Positions 1 to 8,697 of a stretch of DNA of 64,000 bases are shown piece after piece (the first letter of the stretch is position 1; every line of letters begins with the position of its first letter). Below the pieces are notes generated by a model. It worked only from the letters and a program-made list of their open reading frames with translations. It ran no database searches and was not told the DNA's origin. This stretch comes from Bacillus infantis (GTDB taxonomy: Bacteria > Bacillota > Bacilli > Bacillales > Cytobacillaceae). The DNA is taken from the NCBI RefSeq assembly GCF_020171945.1, contig NZ_JAIVAP010000002.1, positions 479,206-543,205 of the forward strand. The letters are read 5' to 3'. The position numbers and the translations under genes were made by a program.

Positions 1-2
1 TA

Positions 3-335
3 TTCCAGCGAAATCCCCAGCAGCCTTTTTACAGTGAACTGGGAGAATCCATAAAAACCAGGCTCAGAACAGGGGAGAAACTGGATGATATTTTGTCCGG
101 CTTTGCTTTTTTTCAGGAAGATCTTTGCCAGATCATCCGCCATGGCGAGAGAAACGGAAAACTTGGACAGGAGCTGAGGTTCTACAGTATCCACTGCATG
201 GAAGCATTCGAGCAGAAGATCACTGCAGGCCTCAAAATCGTCCAGCCAGTATTATTTTCCCTCATCGGCGGGCTCGTGGTATCCATGTATCTGGCCGTGA
301 TGCTCCCCATGTTTCATTTACTAAATGGATTATAA
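3..335 (+). CDS. comGB: ComGB, competence pseudopilus inner-membrane platform protein (3' end only)
   Basis: This is the C-terminal end of a type II secretion/type IV pilus GspF-like polytopic membrane protein; the 5' part lies outside the window and the frame is open from base 3. The remaining roughly 110 residues contain the F-family pattern of a cytoplasmic helical bundle, then a last hydrophobic helix (VQPVLFSLIGGLVVSMYLAVMLP) and the short tail typical of GspF/PilC/ComGB. In the family it anchors the ComGA ATPase and assembles the ComGC pseudopilus for DNA uptake. It is followed at once by comGC-GG, which fixes the identity. The partial state is due to the window edge, not to mutation. 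Confidence 0.93.
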   Translation, partial: FQRNPQQPFYSELGESIKTRLRTGEKLDDILSGFAFFQEDLCQIIRHGERNGKLGQELRFYSIHCMEAFEQKITAGLKIVQPVLFSLIGGLVVSMYLAVMLPMFHLLNGL

Positions 336-348
336 AGGAGAGGAACAA

Positions 349-660
349 ATGAAAAACGAAAAAGGTTTTACCCTTATAGAAATGATGATCGTCCTGCTTG
401 TTATTTCTGTACTGCTCATCATAACCGTGCCGAATATCACCAAGCATAATTCCAAGATCAACAGCAAAGGCTGCGAGGCATTCATCAAGATGGTCCAGGC
501 CCAGGTCCAGTCATATGAGATTGAGCATAAAAAGTATCCTTCAGGAATGGAGGAGCTTGTCAGCGAGGGATATTTAAAAGAAGGTGAAACTTCCTGTCCG
601 AACGGCAGCAGCATCTCTATCAGTGAGGATGGGGAGGTCACGCAGCTGAATAATGGCTAA
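349..660 (+). CDS. comGC: ComGC, major competence pseudopilin
   Basis: Predicted 103-residue prepilin. The ATG at 349 follows AGGAG at 336-340. An in-frame ATG at 325 would overlap comGB and lacks a ribosome site, so the shorter start is chosen. The N-terminus has a class III prepilin signal: residues 6-11 read GFTLIE (ComC cleavage after Gly6, Glu at mature +5), then a hydrophobic helix. Two cysteines (in KGCEAF and TSCPNG) match the pair known to form an intramolecular disulfide in ComGC, which the BdbDC thiol oxidase makes in B. subtilis. It is the main subunit of the transformation pseudopilus. Second complete-operon position, directly after comGB. Confidence 0.96.
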   Translation: MKNEKGFTLIEMMIVLLVISVLLIITVPNITKHNSKINSKGCEAFIKMVQAQVQSYEIEHKKYPSGMEELVSEGYLKEGETSCPNGSSISISEDGEVTQLNNG

Positions 661-1090
661 AGGGGAAAGGGGCTTCACACTCGTTGAAACACTGCTTGTC
701 TTCTCAATATTCCTTCTGATTTCTTCTTTGGCAGCTGTATATATCGGCCCTCAGGCAAGCCGGCTTGAAAGCAGGCTGTTCTTGTCTCAGCTTCAATCAG
801 ACCTCTTTTTCGCACAGCAATATGCGATTTCCCGCCAGCAGACCATTTCCTTTTATGTTTTTCCGGACGAAAACCGTTATATTGCCGTCCCCCCCGATTC
901 TGCTTCTATTATCGACAGAAGCTATGAGGAGGATATCACCATATACGAAGATACAATGAAATTATCCTTCCGTTTTCTCCCAAGCGGAAATTTAAGCAGT
1001 TTCGGTTCAATGTATGCCGAAGCCGGCGGGGACACATACAGGATTACATTTTTAATAGGGAAAGGAAGGTTTTATATTGTTAAAGAATGA
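653..1090 (+). CDS. comGD: ComGD, minor competence pseudopilin
   Basis: 145 residues beginning MAKGERGFTLVETLL: a prepilin peptidase site at Gly7/Phe8 with Glu12 at mature +5, followed by a hydrophobic segment of about 20 residues. The start overlaps the end of comGC by 8 bases, so the two are translationally coupled. As in other Bacillus ComGD proteins the remainder is weakly conserved and extracytoplasmic. It is a minor pseudopilin needed for transformation, presumably helping initiate the ComGC fibre. Identity rests on the signal motif plus operon position (third visible gene of comGBCDEFG). Confidence 0.93.
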   Translation: MAKGERGFTLVETLLVFSIFLLISSLAAVYIGPQASRLESRLFLSQLQSDLFFAQQYAISRQQTISFYVFPDENRYIAVPPDSASIIDRSYEEDITIYEDTMKLSFRFLPSGNLSSFGSMYAEAGGDTYRITFLIGKGRFYIVKE

Positions 1091-1397
1091 AGGCTTCTTT
1101 CTTGCGGAGCTTATCCTCAGCCTGTCTGCCTGGCTTGTTTCAGCCTGTGTGCTGTTTCCGCTGTTCCTGCATGCGTCAGATCAGGCGGAGGAACACAGAA
1201 AAAGCTCTGAAGCGGTTCAGGTCTTATATGAATATCTTCAGATGAAAGCTGCGGGATCTGCCCCTTCTATGCTTGACCATGAAGCCTATCCCATAAAGGA
1301 GCTGGAATTGGATGCTCTGGCAGTGGAGGTTTGTGTTCAATATGAGAAAAAGAACAGGCAAAAAGAAAGAATTTGTGACATTTATTTTAAAGAGTAA
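1077..1397 (+). CDS. comGE: ComGE, minor competence pseudopilin
   Basis: 106 residues from a TTG start at 1077, overlapping comGD by 14 bases. The N-terminus MLKNEGFFLAELIL carries the prepilin cut site after Gly6 and Glu11, then a hydrophobic helix and a short, polar, charged tail. No ATG alternative retains the prepilin motif, so TTG is the start. ComGE is a minor pseudopilin of the competence apparatus; sequence identity in the family is low, so the assignment is mainly by position and the type III signal. Confidence 0.88.
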   Translation: MLKNEGFFLAELILSLSAWLVSACVLFPLFLHASDQAEEHRKSSEAVQVLYEYLQMKAAGSAPSMLDHEAYPIKELELDALAVEVCVQYEKKNRQKERICDIYFKE

Positions 1398-1824
1398 CGG
1401 CTTTACACTGGCTGAGATGCTCTTCAGCTTCAGCATCTTCATCATTATAGCTTCACTGCTCCCCCTTTCGCTCAGATTTCTGGCAGATGGGGAAGCTTCA
1501 GAAAAGAGGCTGCGAAGAATGGAATGGGAAATCTTTTCTGCACAGCTGAAAAAAGAGGTTCATATGAGCGGAAATATTGCAGTAGATGAAGGGCGGCTGA
1601 CGCTTGCGGATAGCGGCGAGTCTGTCAGCTTTGAAAAATACGGAAGCAATCTCAGAAGGAGGGTTAACGGGAAAGGGCATGAAGTGGTTTTGCAGAATAT
1701 CCAGGCAGCCTCTTTTTCCTTTCAGGGCAATAGCCTGCTCGTAGAAGCCCAAAGCCTGAGCGGGGAGAATTTTTACACAGTGATTGTGCCATTTATCGAG
1801 GTGAACCAGATTGCTCCGGAATGA
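1342..1824 (+). CDS. comGF: ComGF, minor competence pseudopilin
   Basis: 160 residues from ATG 1342 (MRKRTGKKKEF...), overlapping comGE by 56 bases. The frame extends upstream to 1312, but that start lies deep inside comGE and has no ribosome site. A prepilin-like segment SNGFTLAEMLFSFSIF (about residues 18-33) is preceded by a basic stretch, and the remaining domain is beta-rich and soluble. ComGF proteins have this ragged N-terminus in many bacilli. It is predicted to be a minor pseudopilin. The exact start is uncertain; initiation closer to the NGFTLAE motif at a non-ATG codon is possible. Confidence 0.88.
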   Translation: MRKRTGKKKEFVTFILKSNGFTLAEMLFSFSIFIIIASLLPLSLRFLADGEASEKRLRRMEWEIFSAQLKKEVHMSGNIAVDEGRLTLADSGESVSFEKYGSNLRRRVNGKGHEVVLQNIQAASFSFQGNSLLVEAQSLSGENFYTVIVPFIEVNQIAPE

Positions 1825-2200
1825 AAAAGGGTTTGCTTTTCCTTTGTCTCTGAGCATTCTTCTGGCTTCATGCTTATTTCTTCTTATCCTGCTGGGACAG
1901 AATGTGTCAGAAGCAAAGTTACTGAACGAAAAAGAACAAATCCTCAAACAGGATTATTATTTGCTCAGCTCTGTCAAAAGGCTTGAGAGGCACCTGGCGG
2001 ATATGGGGGAGGAAGAAACCCTCCAGCCTGGCAGTTTTACCTTTAAAGAAGGGACTGTGACATATACAATGACAGAACTGGCTGGCTCACTCTTTGAAAT
2101 CTCCTTTACCTTGGCTATAGGATCTCAGAAACCGATCGTTTCGTATGCTTTTTATGACAGAGACCGCGGAAAAATGATAAAATGGACAGAAAAAAAGTGA
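1811..2200 (+). CDS. comGG: ComGG, competence protein
   Basis: 129 residues from a TTG at 1811, overlapping comGF by 14 bases. The N-terminus MLRNEKGFAFPLSLSILLAS resembles a prepilin leader (Gly7/Phe8) but lacks the usual Glu at mature +5, which is normal for ComGG. One hydrophobic helix is followed by a charged soluble region. Last of the comG pseudopilin genes; essential for transformation in B. subtilis. The next gene, aroK, begins 15 bases later, so aroK may be read from the competence transcript. Confidence 0.9.
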   Translation: MLRNEKGFAFPLSLSILLASCLFLLILLGQNVSEAKLLNEKEQILKQDYYLLSSVKRLERHLADMGEEETLQPGSFTFKEGTVTYTMTELAGSLFEISFTLAIGSQKPIVSYAFYDRDRGKMIKWTEKK

Positions 2201-2215
2201 ACGGAGATCCGCCTG

Positions 2216-2716
2216 ATGAACACAATCTACTTAATCGGCTTTATGGGAGCGGGGAAGACAACTGTCGGCAAAGAGCTTTCCTCGGCCCTTGGAAAGCCCG
2301 TCTTTGACATGGATGAGGAAATAGAAAAGGAAGCAGGTATTAGCATTAAGGAGATGTTTGCCCGGAGTGGCGAGGATTATTTCCGGAAGCTGGAGACGCA
2401 AATGCTCAAGCGTTTGTCGGCAAGGGATATTATCGTCACTACAGGGGGCGGTGTCGTCTTAAGGGAGGAAAACCGCGAGCTTCTAAAAAACACCGGAACT
2501 GTCCTGTTCCTGCATGCCTCGCCTGAGGAAACGATTAAAAGGCTTGCTGCTGATACGGCACGTCCGCTGCTCGAAGGCGGGCTTGAACAGAAAGTCAAAG
2601 TTCTCTATCAATCGAGGCTTTCATTGTATAAGGATGCCGCCGACCATATCATTGAGACTGATGGGAGGACAATCGGTTCCATCGCTGCAGAAGCGGAGCT
2701 GTGTTTGAAATGCTGA
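2216..2716 (+). CDS. aroK: Shikimate kinase
   Basis: 166 residues, full family length. It phosphorylates shikimate to shikimate-3-phosphate (aromatic amino acid pathway, cytosol). Visible motifs: Walker A GFMGAGKTTVG at residues 8-18; the substrate-binding DMDEEIE at about 32-38; FRKLE at about 57; a GGGVV loop at about 79; and the LID-region Arg in TARPLL. The ATG at 2216 follows GGAG 9 bases upstream. Placed directly behind comGG, unlike B. subtilis 168, where this kinase gene lies elsewhere; placement after comG is common in other bacilli. aroQ (19350) of the same pathway is also in this window. Confidence 0.97.
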   Translation: MNTIYLIGFMGAGKTTVGKELSSALGKPVFDMDEEIEKEAGISIKEMFARSGEDYFRKLETQMLKRLSARDIIVTTGGGVVLREENRELLKNTGTVLFLHASPEETIKRLAADTARPLLEGGLEQKVKVLYQSRLSLYKDAADHIIETDGRTIGSIAAEAELCLKC

Positions 2717-2754
2717 CGGCCGGGACATACTTTGACTAAAGAGAGGTGTGTCCG

Positions 2755-2949
2755 ATGAAGACCAATGATTATGTGAAATATGTCACCCAGACTTTCGTGA
2801 AGTATATGGACCAGCCGAAGGATGAGCGGAAAAAACAGAAGGAAAGCCGCAAGGATGAAAAAGAGCCGTTCCTGTTTAAATGGTTCGGAATCATACCATA
2901 TGCACTGCTGGCTGGTCTGAAAAAAGCAAAAGCGGCAAAACGGCCATAG
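2755..2949 (+). CDS. yqzE: YqzE-family small protein
   Basis: 64 residues from ATG 2755, preceded by GAGAGGTG at 2741-2748. An in-frame GTG at 2746 overlaps that ribosome site, so the ATG is preferred. Highly charged N-terminal two thirds ([16 protein letters not shown]), then a short amphipathic or hydrophobic stretch [15 protein letters not shown]. It matches the YqzE family found next to comG in Bacillus; function unknown. Followed by a strong terminator at 3037. Confidence 0.85.
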   Translation: MKTNDYVKYVTQTFVKYMDQPKDERKKQKESRKDEKEPFLFKWFGIIPYALLAGLKKAKAAKRP

Positions 2950-3027
2950 AAAAGGAGGTATGAGCAGGCTTGCCTGAGAAATTAGGAAGCATGCCAGCCT
3001 GATAGAGGGCAATGAAAGTGCCGGAAA

Positions 3028-3070
3028 TAAAAAAGGGAAGTGCGGGCCTGGCCTGCACTTCTCTTTTTTT
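3028..3070 (+). terminator. Intrinsic terminator (comG-aroK-yqzE unit), probably bidirectional
   Basis: The arms 3037-3048 and 3050-3061 (GAAGTGCGGGCC / GGCCTGCACTTC) pair over 12 bp with one G-T. They are followed by CTTTTTTT and preceded by an A-rich run, so the element could also stop minus-strand transcription from yqhG. The remainder of the 286-base gap up to yqhG shows no gene. Confidence 0.85.
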
Positions 3071-3235
3071 CGGGAGATGAAGAGATATTTACTGGAAACT
3101 ATCAAGGGGTGGTGATAAGGAAGTACAGCCTTAGGATACTCCCTTATCTTGTACCAGCTTATGCTGCAGCAGGAGAAGGGGAGCGGCGAATACCGGACAA
3201 GCATTGAAAATGTGTAAAAGCCATGCAGTTTCAGC

Positions 3236-4030
3236 CTAAACGGCCGCATCTGTCAGATAGAAAAGTCCGCCATTCACAATGCTGACATTAACTTTTGGCT
3301 CATACTGCTCCTGCAGGGCAGCTTTTTCATTTTCATATGTCTCGTTCGGCTCTTCCATATCTTCATAAAAATGTTCAAGCAGCTCAAGATCCTTTTTCCA
3401 CCGTTCCCTTGCTTCGTCAGCCCAGCCGTGCTCCTCTGAATCAATCTGCGACTTCAGGAACCCTTCAATCCTGCTGATGCCGCTCTTTGGCATGATCAGA
3501 GGCGACAATGTAAACGAATAGTCCGGGATCTTCGGTGTAAGCTGCAGCTGCAGCAGGCGGTCATGGAAGTCTTCCACCATTTGGCCATTGAGGAGCTGCA
3601 GTCCGATCGATTTGAATACATCTCTTTTCCTGTCGCATTGATAAGAAATCTTTACATTCATACAAAGCCATGGCCTTAAAGGCGTCTGCCTGCCCGGCGG
3701 GGAAGTATGCTGTTCGTACAGGCGGATGTAGCCTGCAAGGCTCCGTGCTGATTGAAATATCTGATGCAGGCGCGGAGAACCGAAATGAATTGTTTCCCCC
3801 TTTAAATCAGGAGGCGCAAGCTGCCGGTTAGTAATGAACGTCAGCTTCATCGGGTTCGGGATGCCGCCGGTTTTCTCGAGATAATGCCAGTAGAAAGGAC
3901 GGTTCATCAGCTCTTTATCAAGCTCAATGGTCAGCTGGACCGTCATATAGCCTGGCCCCTCCTCAGTGATATCACAGCCGTTTGCGGTAAAATAGCGTGC
4001 CAGGAATTTACGTATTTCCTGCTGCTGCAT
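3236..4030 (-). CDS. yqhG: YqhG family protein, function unknown
   Basis: 264 residues from ATG 4030. An ATG at 4039 abuts the AAGGAGG directly, whereas 4030 has correct spacing, so 4030 is chosen. The gene begins inside the last bases of yqhH (overlap about 23 bases), so the two are co-transcribed and probably translationally coupled. The protein is soluble and acidic, with no signal peptide; it contains a QQQEIRKFLARYFTANGC start and an acidic helix near the C-terminus. YqhG has no established function; it always accompanies the helicase YqhH. A joint role in nucleic-acid metabolism is inference. Confidence 0.88.
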   Translation of the reverse strand: MQQQEIRKFLARYFTANGCDITEEGPGYMTVQLTIELDKELMNRPFYWHYLEKTGGIPNPMKLTFITNRQLAPPDLKGETIHFGSPRLHQIFQSARSLAGYIRLYEQHTSPPGRQTPLRPWLCMNVKISYQCDRKRDVFKSIGLQLLNGQMVEDFHDRLLQLQLTPKIPDYSFTLSPLIMPKSGISRIEGFLKSQIDSEEHGWADEARERWKKDLELLEHFYEDMEEPNETYENEKAALQEQYEPKVNVSIVNGGLFYLTDAAV

Positions 4031-5696
4031 GTGCGCCATCCTCCTTCATTTCTTCAGCAAGCTGAATCATGCTATTCAAGTTCTCCATTTTGATTCTCAT
4101 CTCTCCCTCTGAAGCCGATCTTCCGAAAATATCTGTCAGATGGTCCTCAATGCTTCCGAAGTCAAGCTTGGCGAGGATATCATCAAGCTCCCCGATGACT
4201 TTTTCAAACAGATGAATCTTCTCATACAACAATTTGAGGATATGTTCTTCAACAGTATCTTTAACTGCGAAGTTATAAATCATCACATCTTTTTCCTGGC
4301 CCAAACGGTGGATCCTTCCGATCCTCTGTTCAAGGCGCATCGGGTTCCATGGCAGGTCATAATTGATAATATGGTTGCAGAATTGGAGGTTGATCCCTTC
4401 ACCCCCGGCCTCTGTGGCAATCAGGACCTGGACATTGTTCTTGAACAGCTCTCTCATCCAGTCCTTCTTTCCCCTCTTGAAGCCGCCCCTGAAGGGGACT
4501 GAACTGATGCCGTGCTGCTTTAGAAACCATTGAAGGTAAAGCTGGGTCGCCCTGTATTCAGTGAAAATGATGACCTTGTCATCGATGCCTTTGATGAGCT
4601 CGAGTGCTTTTTCTGCTTTGGAATTTCTCTGCACCTTCTCCACTTTGCTGACCAGGAACTGAATCTGCTCCTGAAACATATCAGAAGGTGCTTCCTGGCG
4701 GGCGACCATATTGCGGAGAGTATAAAAGACTGCCTCCCGGCTGCTGCAGGCCTCGCGCTGCAGGGTCATGACGGAGAACTGGCTTGAATTGACCCAATCT
4801 CCTTCCCCTCTCAATGCTGTGACAGACTCGTACAGTTCCCTTTCTTCTGCGGAGAATTCAATCGGAATGGTCTCTACATGGCGTTTTGTCCATTCAATCC
4901 CGGTATCTGCCCGCCTGTTCCGGATCATCACTTTATTGACCAGCTCTTTCAGATGGGCATTGTCATCGAGCGAGCGTGAATCCTTTTTATATTTTTCGTA
5001 AAAAGCTGTTTCATTTCCCAAATGGCCCGGCTTCAATAGCGAAACGAGGTTGAAAATCTCGCTTATCCTGTTCTGAATTGGTGTAGCAGTTAGGAGCAGG
5101 CAGAATTTCTTTTTGAGGCTTTGGACAAATTCATAGTTTTTCGTTTTGCTGTTTTTCAGCTTATGTGCTTCATCGATGATGATTAAATCATAATCAAGGG
5201 AGAAAATGATATCGCGATGCGGATTCCTTTTGGCTGTATCAATGGAAGAGACCACCACGTCGCACTGCTCCCACACATAAGCCTTGCGCTGGGCAACTGC
5301 TGGTATGTAGAATTTTGTGTTCAGCTCGATTTCCCACTGGGTGACAAGAGAGGCTGGAACCAGGATAAGGACTTTTTTCACGAGACCCCTGATCATATAT
5401 TCTTTTAAAATGAGCCCTGCTTCAATCGTTTTTCCGAGCCCGACTTCATCAGCCAGTATCGCTTTTCCGTTCATATTTTCAACTACCTGCCTGGCAACTT
5501 CCAGCTGGTGGGGGAGCGGCGTCAGGTCAGGCAAGTGCCCCGGAGCCTGGAGGCCATGGAATTCGGGGATAATGGTATGCTGCTCGACCTCTGCTGCAAG
5601 TCTGTAAAGCTCCCAATTCCCCCAGGGTCCGTCATTGGATATTCTTGATAGAAACTCGGTTTGCCATGTAGAATCAAAATCGATCTGGACTGGCAT
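4008..5696 (-). CDS. yqhH: YqhH, SNF2/RapA-type DEAD-like helicase
   Basis: 562 residues. An SF2 SNF2-family ATPase without zinc-finger or SWIM domains. Motifs in order: Q-like PLPHQLEVARQV (about 60); Walker A ADEVGLGKTIEAG (about 81-93); Walker B IIIDEAHKLKN (DEAH, about 175); motif III TATPIQNR; then the C-terminal RecA domain with VIIFTEYRATQ, ATEAGGEGINLQFC and motif VI QRIGRIHRLGQ. The order and the RIGRIHRLGQ motif are those of RapA/HepA-like remodelers. The ATG has AAGGAG 11 bases upstream. It diverges from the glycine riboswitch. Its substrate (RNA polymerase recycling or nucleoprotein remodelling) is inferred only. Confidence 0.93.
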   Translation of the reverse strand: MPVQIDFDSTWQTEFLSRISNDGPWGNWELYRLAAEVEQHTIIPEFHGLQAPGHLPDLTPLPHQLEVARQVVENMNGKAILADEVGLGKTIEAGLILKEYMIRGLVKKVLILVPASLVTQWEIELNTKFYIPAVAQRKAYVWEQCDVVVSSIDTAKRNPHRDIIFSLDYDLIIIDEAHKLKNSKTKNYEFVQSLKKKFCLLLTATPIQNRISEIFNLVSLLKPGHLGNETAFYEKYKKDSRSLDDNAHLKELVNKVMIRNRRADTGIEWTKRHVETIPIEFSAEERELYESVTALRGEGDWVNSSQFSVMTLQREACSSREAVFYTLRNMVARQEAPSDMFQEQIQFLVSKVEKVQRNSKAEKALELIKGIDDKVIIFTEYRATQLYLQWFLKQHGISSVPFRGGFKRGKKDWMRELFKNNVQVLIATEAGGEGINLQFCNHIINYDLPWNPMRLEQRIGRIHRLGQEKDVMIYNFAVKDTVEEHILKLLYEKIHLFEKVIGELDDILAKLDFGSIEDHLTDIFGRSASEGEMRIKMENLNSMIQLAEEMKEDGAHAAAGNT

Positions 5697-5949
5697 GAAA
5701 AACAGCTCCTTCGCTTGTAGTTAAGCCCCACTGGGCAATGCCCTCCGGGGAGTCTTGCAGGTAAAAAGAAGCGTCTCAAATTATATATTGCCCAATCTGA
5801 AATAGGATGGTAGGATGATAATAGCTTTGAATGTTTCGAAATTTGTCATTAAACAAATTTTGGCTCCGAACGGCCATCTGCAGCGTGAAGCTGCTGATTC
5901 TTCTTTAATAGTATGGCCATATTGGAAAAAATTATAAATGCGGATGAGA
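5697..5949. other. Divergent intergenic region yqhH / gcv leader
   Basis: About 250 bases between the yqhH start and the riboswitch. It must hold both divergent promoters. A TATAAA-like hexamer at 5933-5938 would place transcription start close to the first aptamer, but no convincing -35 is visible 16-18 bases upstream. No gene is seen. Confidence 0.4.
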
Positions 5950-6112
5950 ATAAGGGGAGAGACTGTGTATACAGCGCCGAAGGAGCAAGCATTCATGTGA
6001 ATCTCTCAGGCAAAAGAACCCTTGTTGGACGCGGCTCTGGAGAGTGCTTCATTTAGGAAGCCACCAAAGGGGAAAACCGGTAAAAGGTAAACTTTCAGGT
6101 GCCAGGACAGAG
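5950..6112 (+). ncRNA. Glycine riboswitch, tandem aptamers
   Basis: Two glycine aptamers lie in tandem. The first holds GGGGAGAGAC ... GCGCCGAAGGAGCAAGC ... TCTCAGGCAAAAGAAC (about 5954-6018). The second holds CTCTGGAGAG ... GCCACCAAAGGGG ... AACTTTCAGGTGCC (about 6035-6112). The conserved GCCGAAGGAGCAA and CTCAGGCAAAA signatures of gcvT-type riboswitches are present. In the second aptamer the P1 strand CTCTG (6035-6039) pairs with CAGAG (6108-6112). The same CAGAG is used by the downstream terminator, so the two structures are mutually exclusive. Glycine binding therefore should stabilise P1 and allow read-through into gcvT-gcvPA-gcvPB (ON switch). Confidence 0.96.
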
Positions 6113-6150
6113 ACCCTCGTTAGGAACGGGGGATTGCTCTGTCCTTTTTT
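6104..6150 (+). terminator. Riboswitch-controlled expression-platform terminator
   Basis: AGGACAGAG (6104-6112) pairs perfectly with CTCTGTCCT (6137-6145), with an inner CCCTCG/CGGGGG arm, and is followed by six T. The left arm overlaps the P1 strand of the second glycine aptamer, which is the switching sequence. Confidence 0.93.
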
Positions 6151-6229
6151 CGTGCCCAAAACCTTCAGGCGCTAGAGCCTCATGGTTAGCAATCTTGTAT
6201 TTATTATTTGGATCAAGGGGGACAAGTGA

Positions 6230-7336
6230 ATGTCGCAGCTAAAACGAACACCATTATATGAGGAATACCGGAAGCTTGGAGCAAAAACCATCGATTTTGG
6301 CGGCTGGGACCTGCCAGTGCAGTTCACAGGCATCAAAGATGAGCACGAAGCGGTCAGAACAAAAGCAGGTCTGTTCGATGTTTCCCATATGGGCGAGATA
6401 GAAGTGAAGGGGCAGGCCAGCCTGGATTTCCTGCAAAAAATGATGACCAATGATATCTCCAAGCTGAAAAGCGGCGGTGCACAGTATACCGCGATGTGCT
6501 ATGAAAGCGGCGGCACTGTGGATGATTTGCTTGTGTATAAATTCGAGGACGATCATTATCTGCTGGTTGTCAATGCGGCAAATATAGAAAAGGATTATCA
6601 GTGGCTTGAAGAGCATCTGATTGAGGGCGCTGATATCAAAAATATTTCCGATCAGACTGCCCAGCTTGCCTTGCAGGGTCCTGCAGCTGAAGTGATCCTC
6701 CAGAAGCTGGCAGGCGAAAACGATTTAAGCGAAATAGGCTTTTTTAAATTCACCAATGATGTGGATCTGAATGGCAAAAAAGCGCTGGTTTCCCGCACCG
6801 GCTATACGGGTGAGGATGGATTCGAAATTTACTGCAATTCGGGTGATGCCGCAAGCCTCTGGAATGATATCCTTGAAGCCGGAAAAGAAGAAGGTGTGCT
6901 GCCTTGCGGGCTTGGCTGCCGCGACACTCTAAGGTTTGAAGCAAACCTTGCGCTGTACGGGCAGGAGCTGTCGCCTGACATTACCCCCCTTGAAGCCGGA
7001 ATCGGTTTTGCTGTAAAGATTAATAAAGAAGCAGATTTCATCGGCAAGCCCGTCCTTAAGCAGCAAAAAGAAAACGGTGTGCCGAGAAAGCTGGTCGGAA
7101 TTGAAATGATTGACAGGGGAATCCCGCGCCACGGCTATCCGGTGCTGGCGAATGGTGAGCAGATCGGCGAAGTGACGACAGGTACACAATCACCGACCCT
7201 GAAGAAGAACATCGGCCTTGCCCTGATCAAGACCCAATATGCAGAGCTGGGCAATGAGGTTGAAGTTGAAATCCGCGGCAAACGGCTGAAAGCAGCTGTA
7301 GCTGCCACACCTTTTTATAAAAGAGATAAGAAGTGA
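6230..7336 (+). CDS. gcvT: Aminomethyltransferase, glycine cleavage T protein
   Basis: 368 residues, normal length for bacillar GcvT. It transfers the methylene carbon from the lipoyl-bound aminomethyl group of H protein to tetrahydrofolate, releasing ammonia. Family landmarks: N-terminal [16 protein letters not shown] and [11 protein letters not shown] (about 21-31); VSHMGEIEV; the catalytic-region [17 protein letters not shown] motif seen here as [14 protein letters not shown]; and [26 protein letters not shown] sits 8 bases before ATG 6230. First gene of a three-gene glycine-inducible operon. The H-protein gene is not in this window. Confidence 0.98.
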   Translation: MSQLKRTPLYEEYRKLGAKTIDFGGWDLPVQFTGIKDEHEAVRTKAGLFDVSHMGEIEVKGQASLDFLQKMMTNDISKLKSGGAQYTAMCYESGGTVDDLLVYKFEDDHYLLVVNAANIEKDYQWLEEHLIEGADIKNISDQTAQLALQGPAAEVILQKLAGENDLSEIGFFKFTNDVDLNGKKALVSRTGYTGEDGFEIYCNSGDAASLWNDILEAGKEEGVLPCGLGCRDTLRFEANLALYGQELSPDITPLEAGIGFAVKINKEADFIGKPVLKQQKENGVPRKLVGIEMIDRGIPRHGYPVLANGEQIGEVTTGTQSPTLKKNIGLALIKTQYAELGNEVEVEIRGKRLKAAVAATPFYKRDKK

Positions 7337-7350
7337 CGGAGGGGAAAAAC

Positions 7351-8697
7351 ATGACGCATCGCTATCTGCCTATGACGGAAACAGACAAAAAGGAAATGCT
7401 TGAGAAGATCGGGGCAAGTTCGATTGACGAACTGTTCAGTGATATACCTGAAGCTGTCAGGTTTAAGGGAGAGTACAATATTAAACCGGCAAAGCCGGAA
7501 ACGGCATTATTGAAGGAGCTTACCAGGCTGGCAGGAAAGAATGCCGACCTCAGGTCCAACTCTTCCTTCCTTGGAGCCGGTGTCTATGATCATTATATGC
7601 CAGTGATTGTGGACCACGTTATTTCCCGCTCAGAATTTTATACAGCTTATACGCCGTATCAGCCGGAGATTTCCCAGGGGGAGCTGCAGGCCATCTTTGA
7701 ATTCCAGACGATGATCTGCGAGCTGACAGGCATGGATGTAGCCAACTCTTCCATGTATGACGGAGGGACTGCCCTCGCTGAGGCAGCCATGCTGTCAGCC
7801 GGCCAGACGCGCCGCAAGAAAATCCTGATCTCCGAGGCTGTACATCCTGAATCGAAGGATGTTGTCAGGAGCTATGCCAAGGGGCAATATATTGAAGTTG
7901 TGGAAATCCCGCATAGTGACGGAATTACAGATATGGATGCACTGAAAGAACAAATGGACAGCGACACAGCTGCAGTCATTGTCCAATACCCTAACTTCTT
8001 CGGCCGCATAGAGCCTCTTAAAGAGCTGGAGGAAGTCATCCACGCTCATAAATCCATGTTCGTTGTATCAAGCAATCCGCTTTCCCTTGGTGCATTGACG
8101 CCTCCAGGAAAGTTCGGCGCTGATATTGTGGCAGGCGATGCGCAGCCATTCGGGATCCCGACGGCATTCGGGGGACCTCATTGCGGTTATTTTGCGGTCA
8201 CCTCCAAACTGATGAGGAAGGTGCCGGGCCGCCTTGTCGGGCAGACGGTCGATGAAGAAGGCCGCCGCGGTTTCGTACTTACCCTTCAGGCAAGGGAACA
8301 GCATATCCGCCGTGATAAAGCGACTTCCAATATCTGCTCCAACCAGGCTTTGAATGCTCTTGCTGCGTCTGTCGCCATGACAGCCCTCGGCAAAAAGGGC
8401 GTCAGGGATATTGCAGTCCAGAATATGCAGAAAGCCCGCTATGCCAGGGATCAGTTCAAGAAGGCCGGCTTCGAGCTTGCCTTTGAAGGCCCGATCTTTA
8501 ATGAATTTGTCGTAAAGCTGAATGCACCAGTCAGGGAGATCAATAAGAGCCTGCTCGATAAAGAAATCATTGGCGGCTATGATCTCGGCAGAAGCTATCC
8601 TACACTGGAAAACCATATGCTGGTTGCCGTGACAGAGCTTCGCACGAAAGAAGAAATCGATACTTTTGTTAAAGAATTGGGGGATTACCATGCATAA
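7351..8697 (+). CDS. gcvPA: Glycine dehydrogenase (decarboxylating) subunit 1
   Basis: 448 residues. This is the N-terminal half of the P protein, split into two genes as is usual in Bacillota. The ATG at 7351 follows GGAGGGG at 7338-7344; the upstream in-frame GTG overlapping gcvT lacks an RBS and is rejected. Features: [17 protein letters not shown] start; [13 protein letters not shown] and [27 protein letters not shown], which are P-protein signatures. This half lacks the PLP lysine. It forms a heterotetramer with GcvPB to decarboxylate glycine and load H-protein lipoate. Starts 14 bases after gcvT and overlaps gcvPB by 8. Confidence 0.97.
   Translation: MTHRYLPMTETDKKEMLEKIGASSIDELFSDIPEAVRFKGEYNIKPAKPETALLKELTRLAGKNADLRSNSSFLGAGVYDHYMPVIVDHVISRSEFYTAYTPYQPEISQGELQAIFEFQTMICELTGMDVANSSMYDGGTALAEAAMLSAGQTRRKKILISEAVHPESKDVVRSYAKGQYIEVVEIPHSDGITDMDALKEQMDSDTAAVIVQYPNFFGRIEPLKELEEVIHAHKSMFVVSSNPLSLGALTPPGKFGADIVAGDAQPFGIPTAFGGPHCGYFAVTSKLMRKVPGRLVGQTVDEEGRRGFVLTLQAREQHIRRDKATSNICSNQALNALAASVAMTALGKKGVRDIAVQNMQKARYARDQFKKAGFELAFEGPIFNEFVVKLNAPVREINKSLLDKEIIGGYDLGRSYPTLENHMLVAVTELRTKEEIDTFVKELGDYHA

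Noticed and set aside
2608..3249. 213-codon minus-strand frame over aroK/yqzE
   Set aside because: Antisense shadow of aroK and yqzE that crosses a terminator; the plus-strand genes are clearly real.
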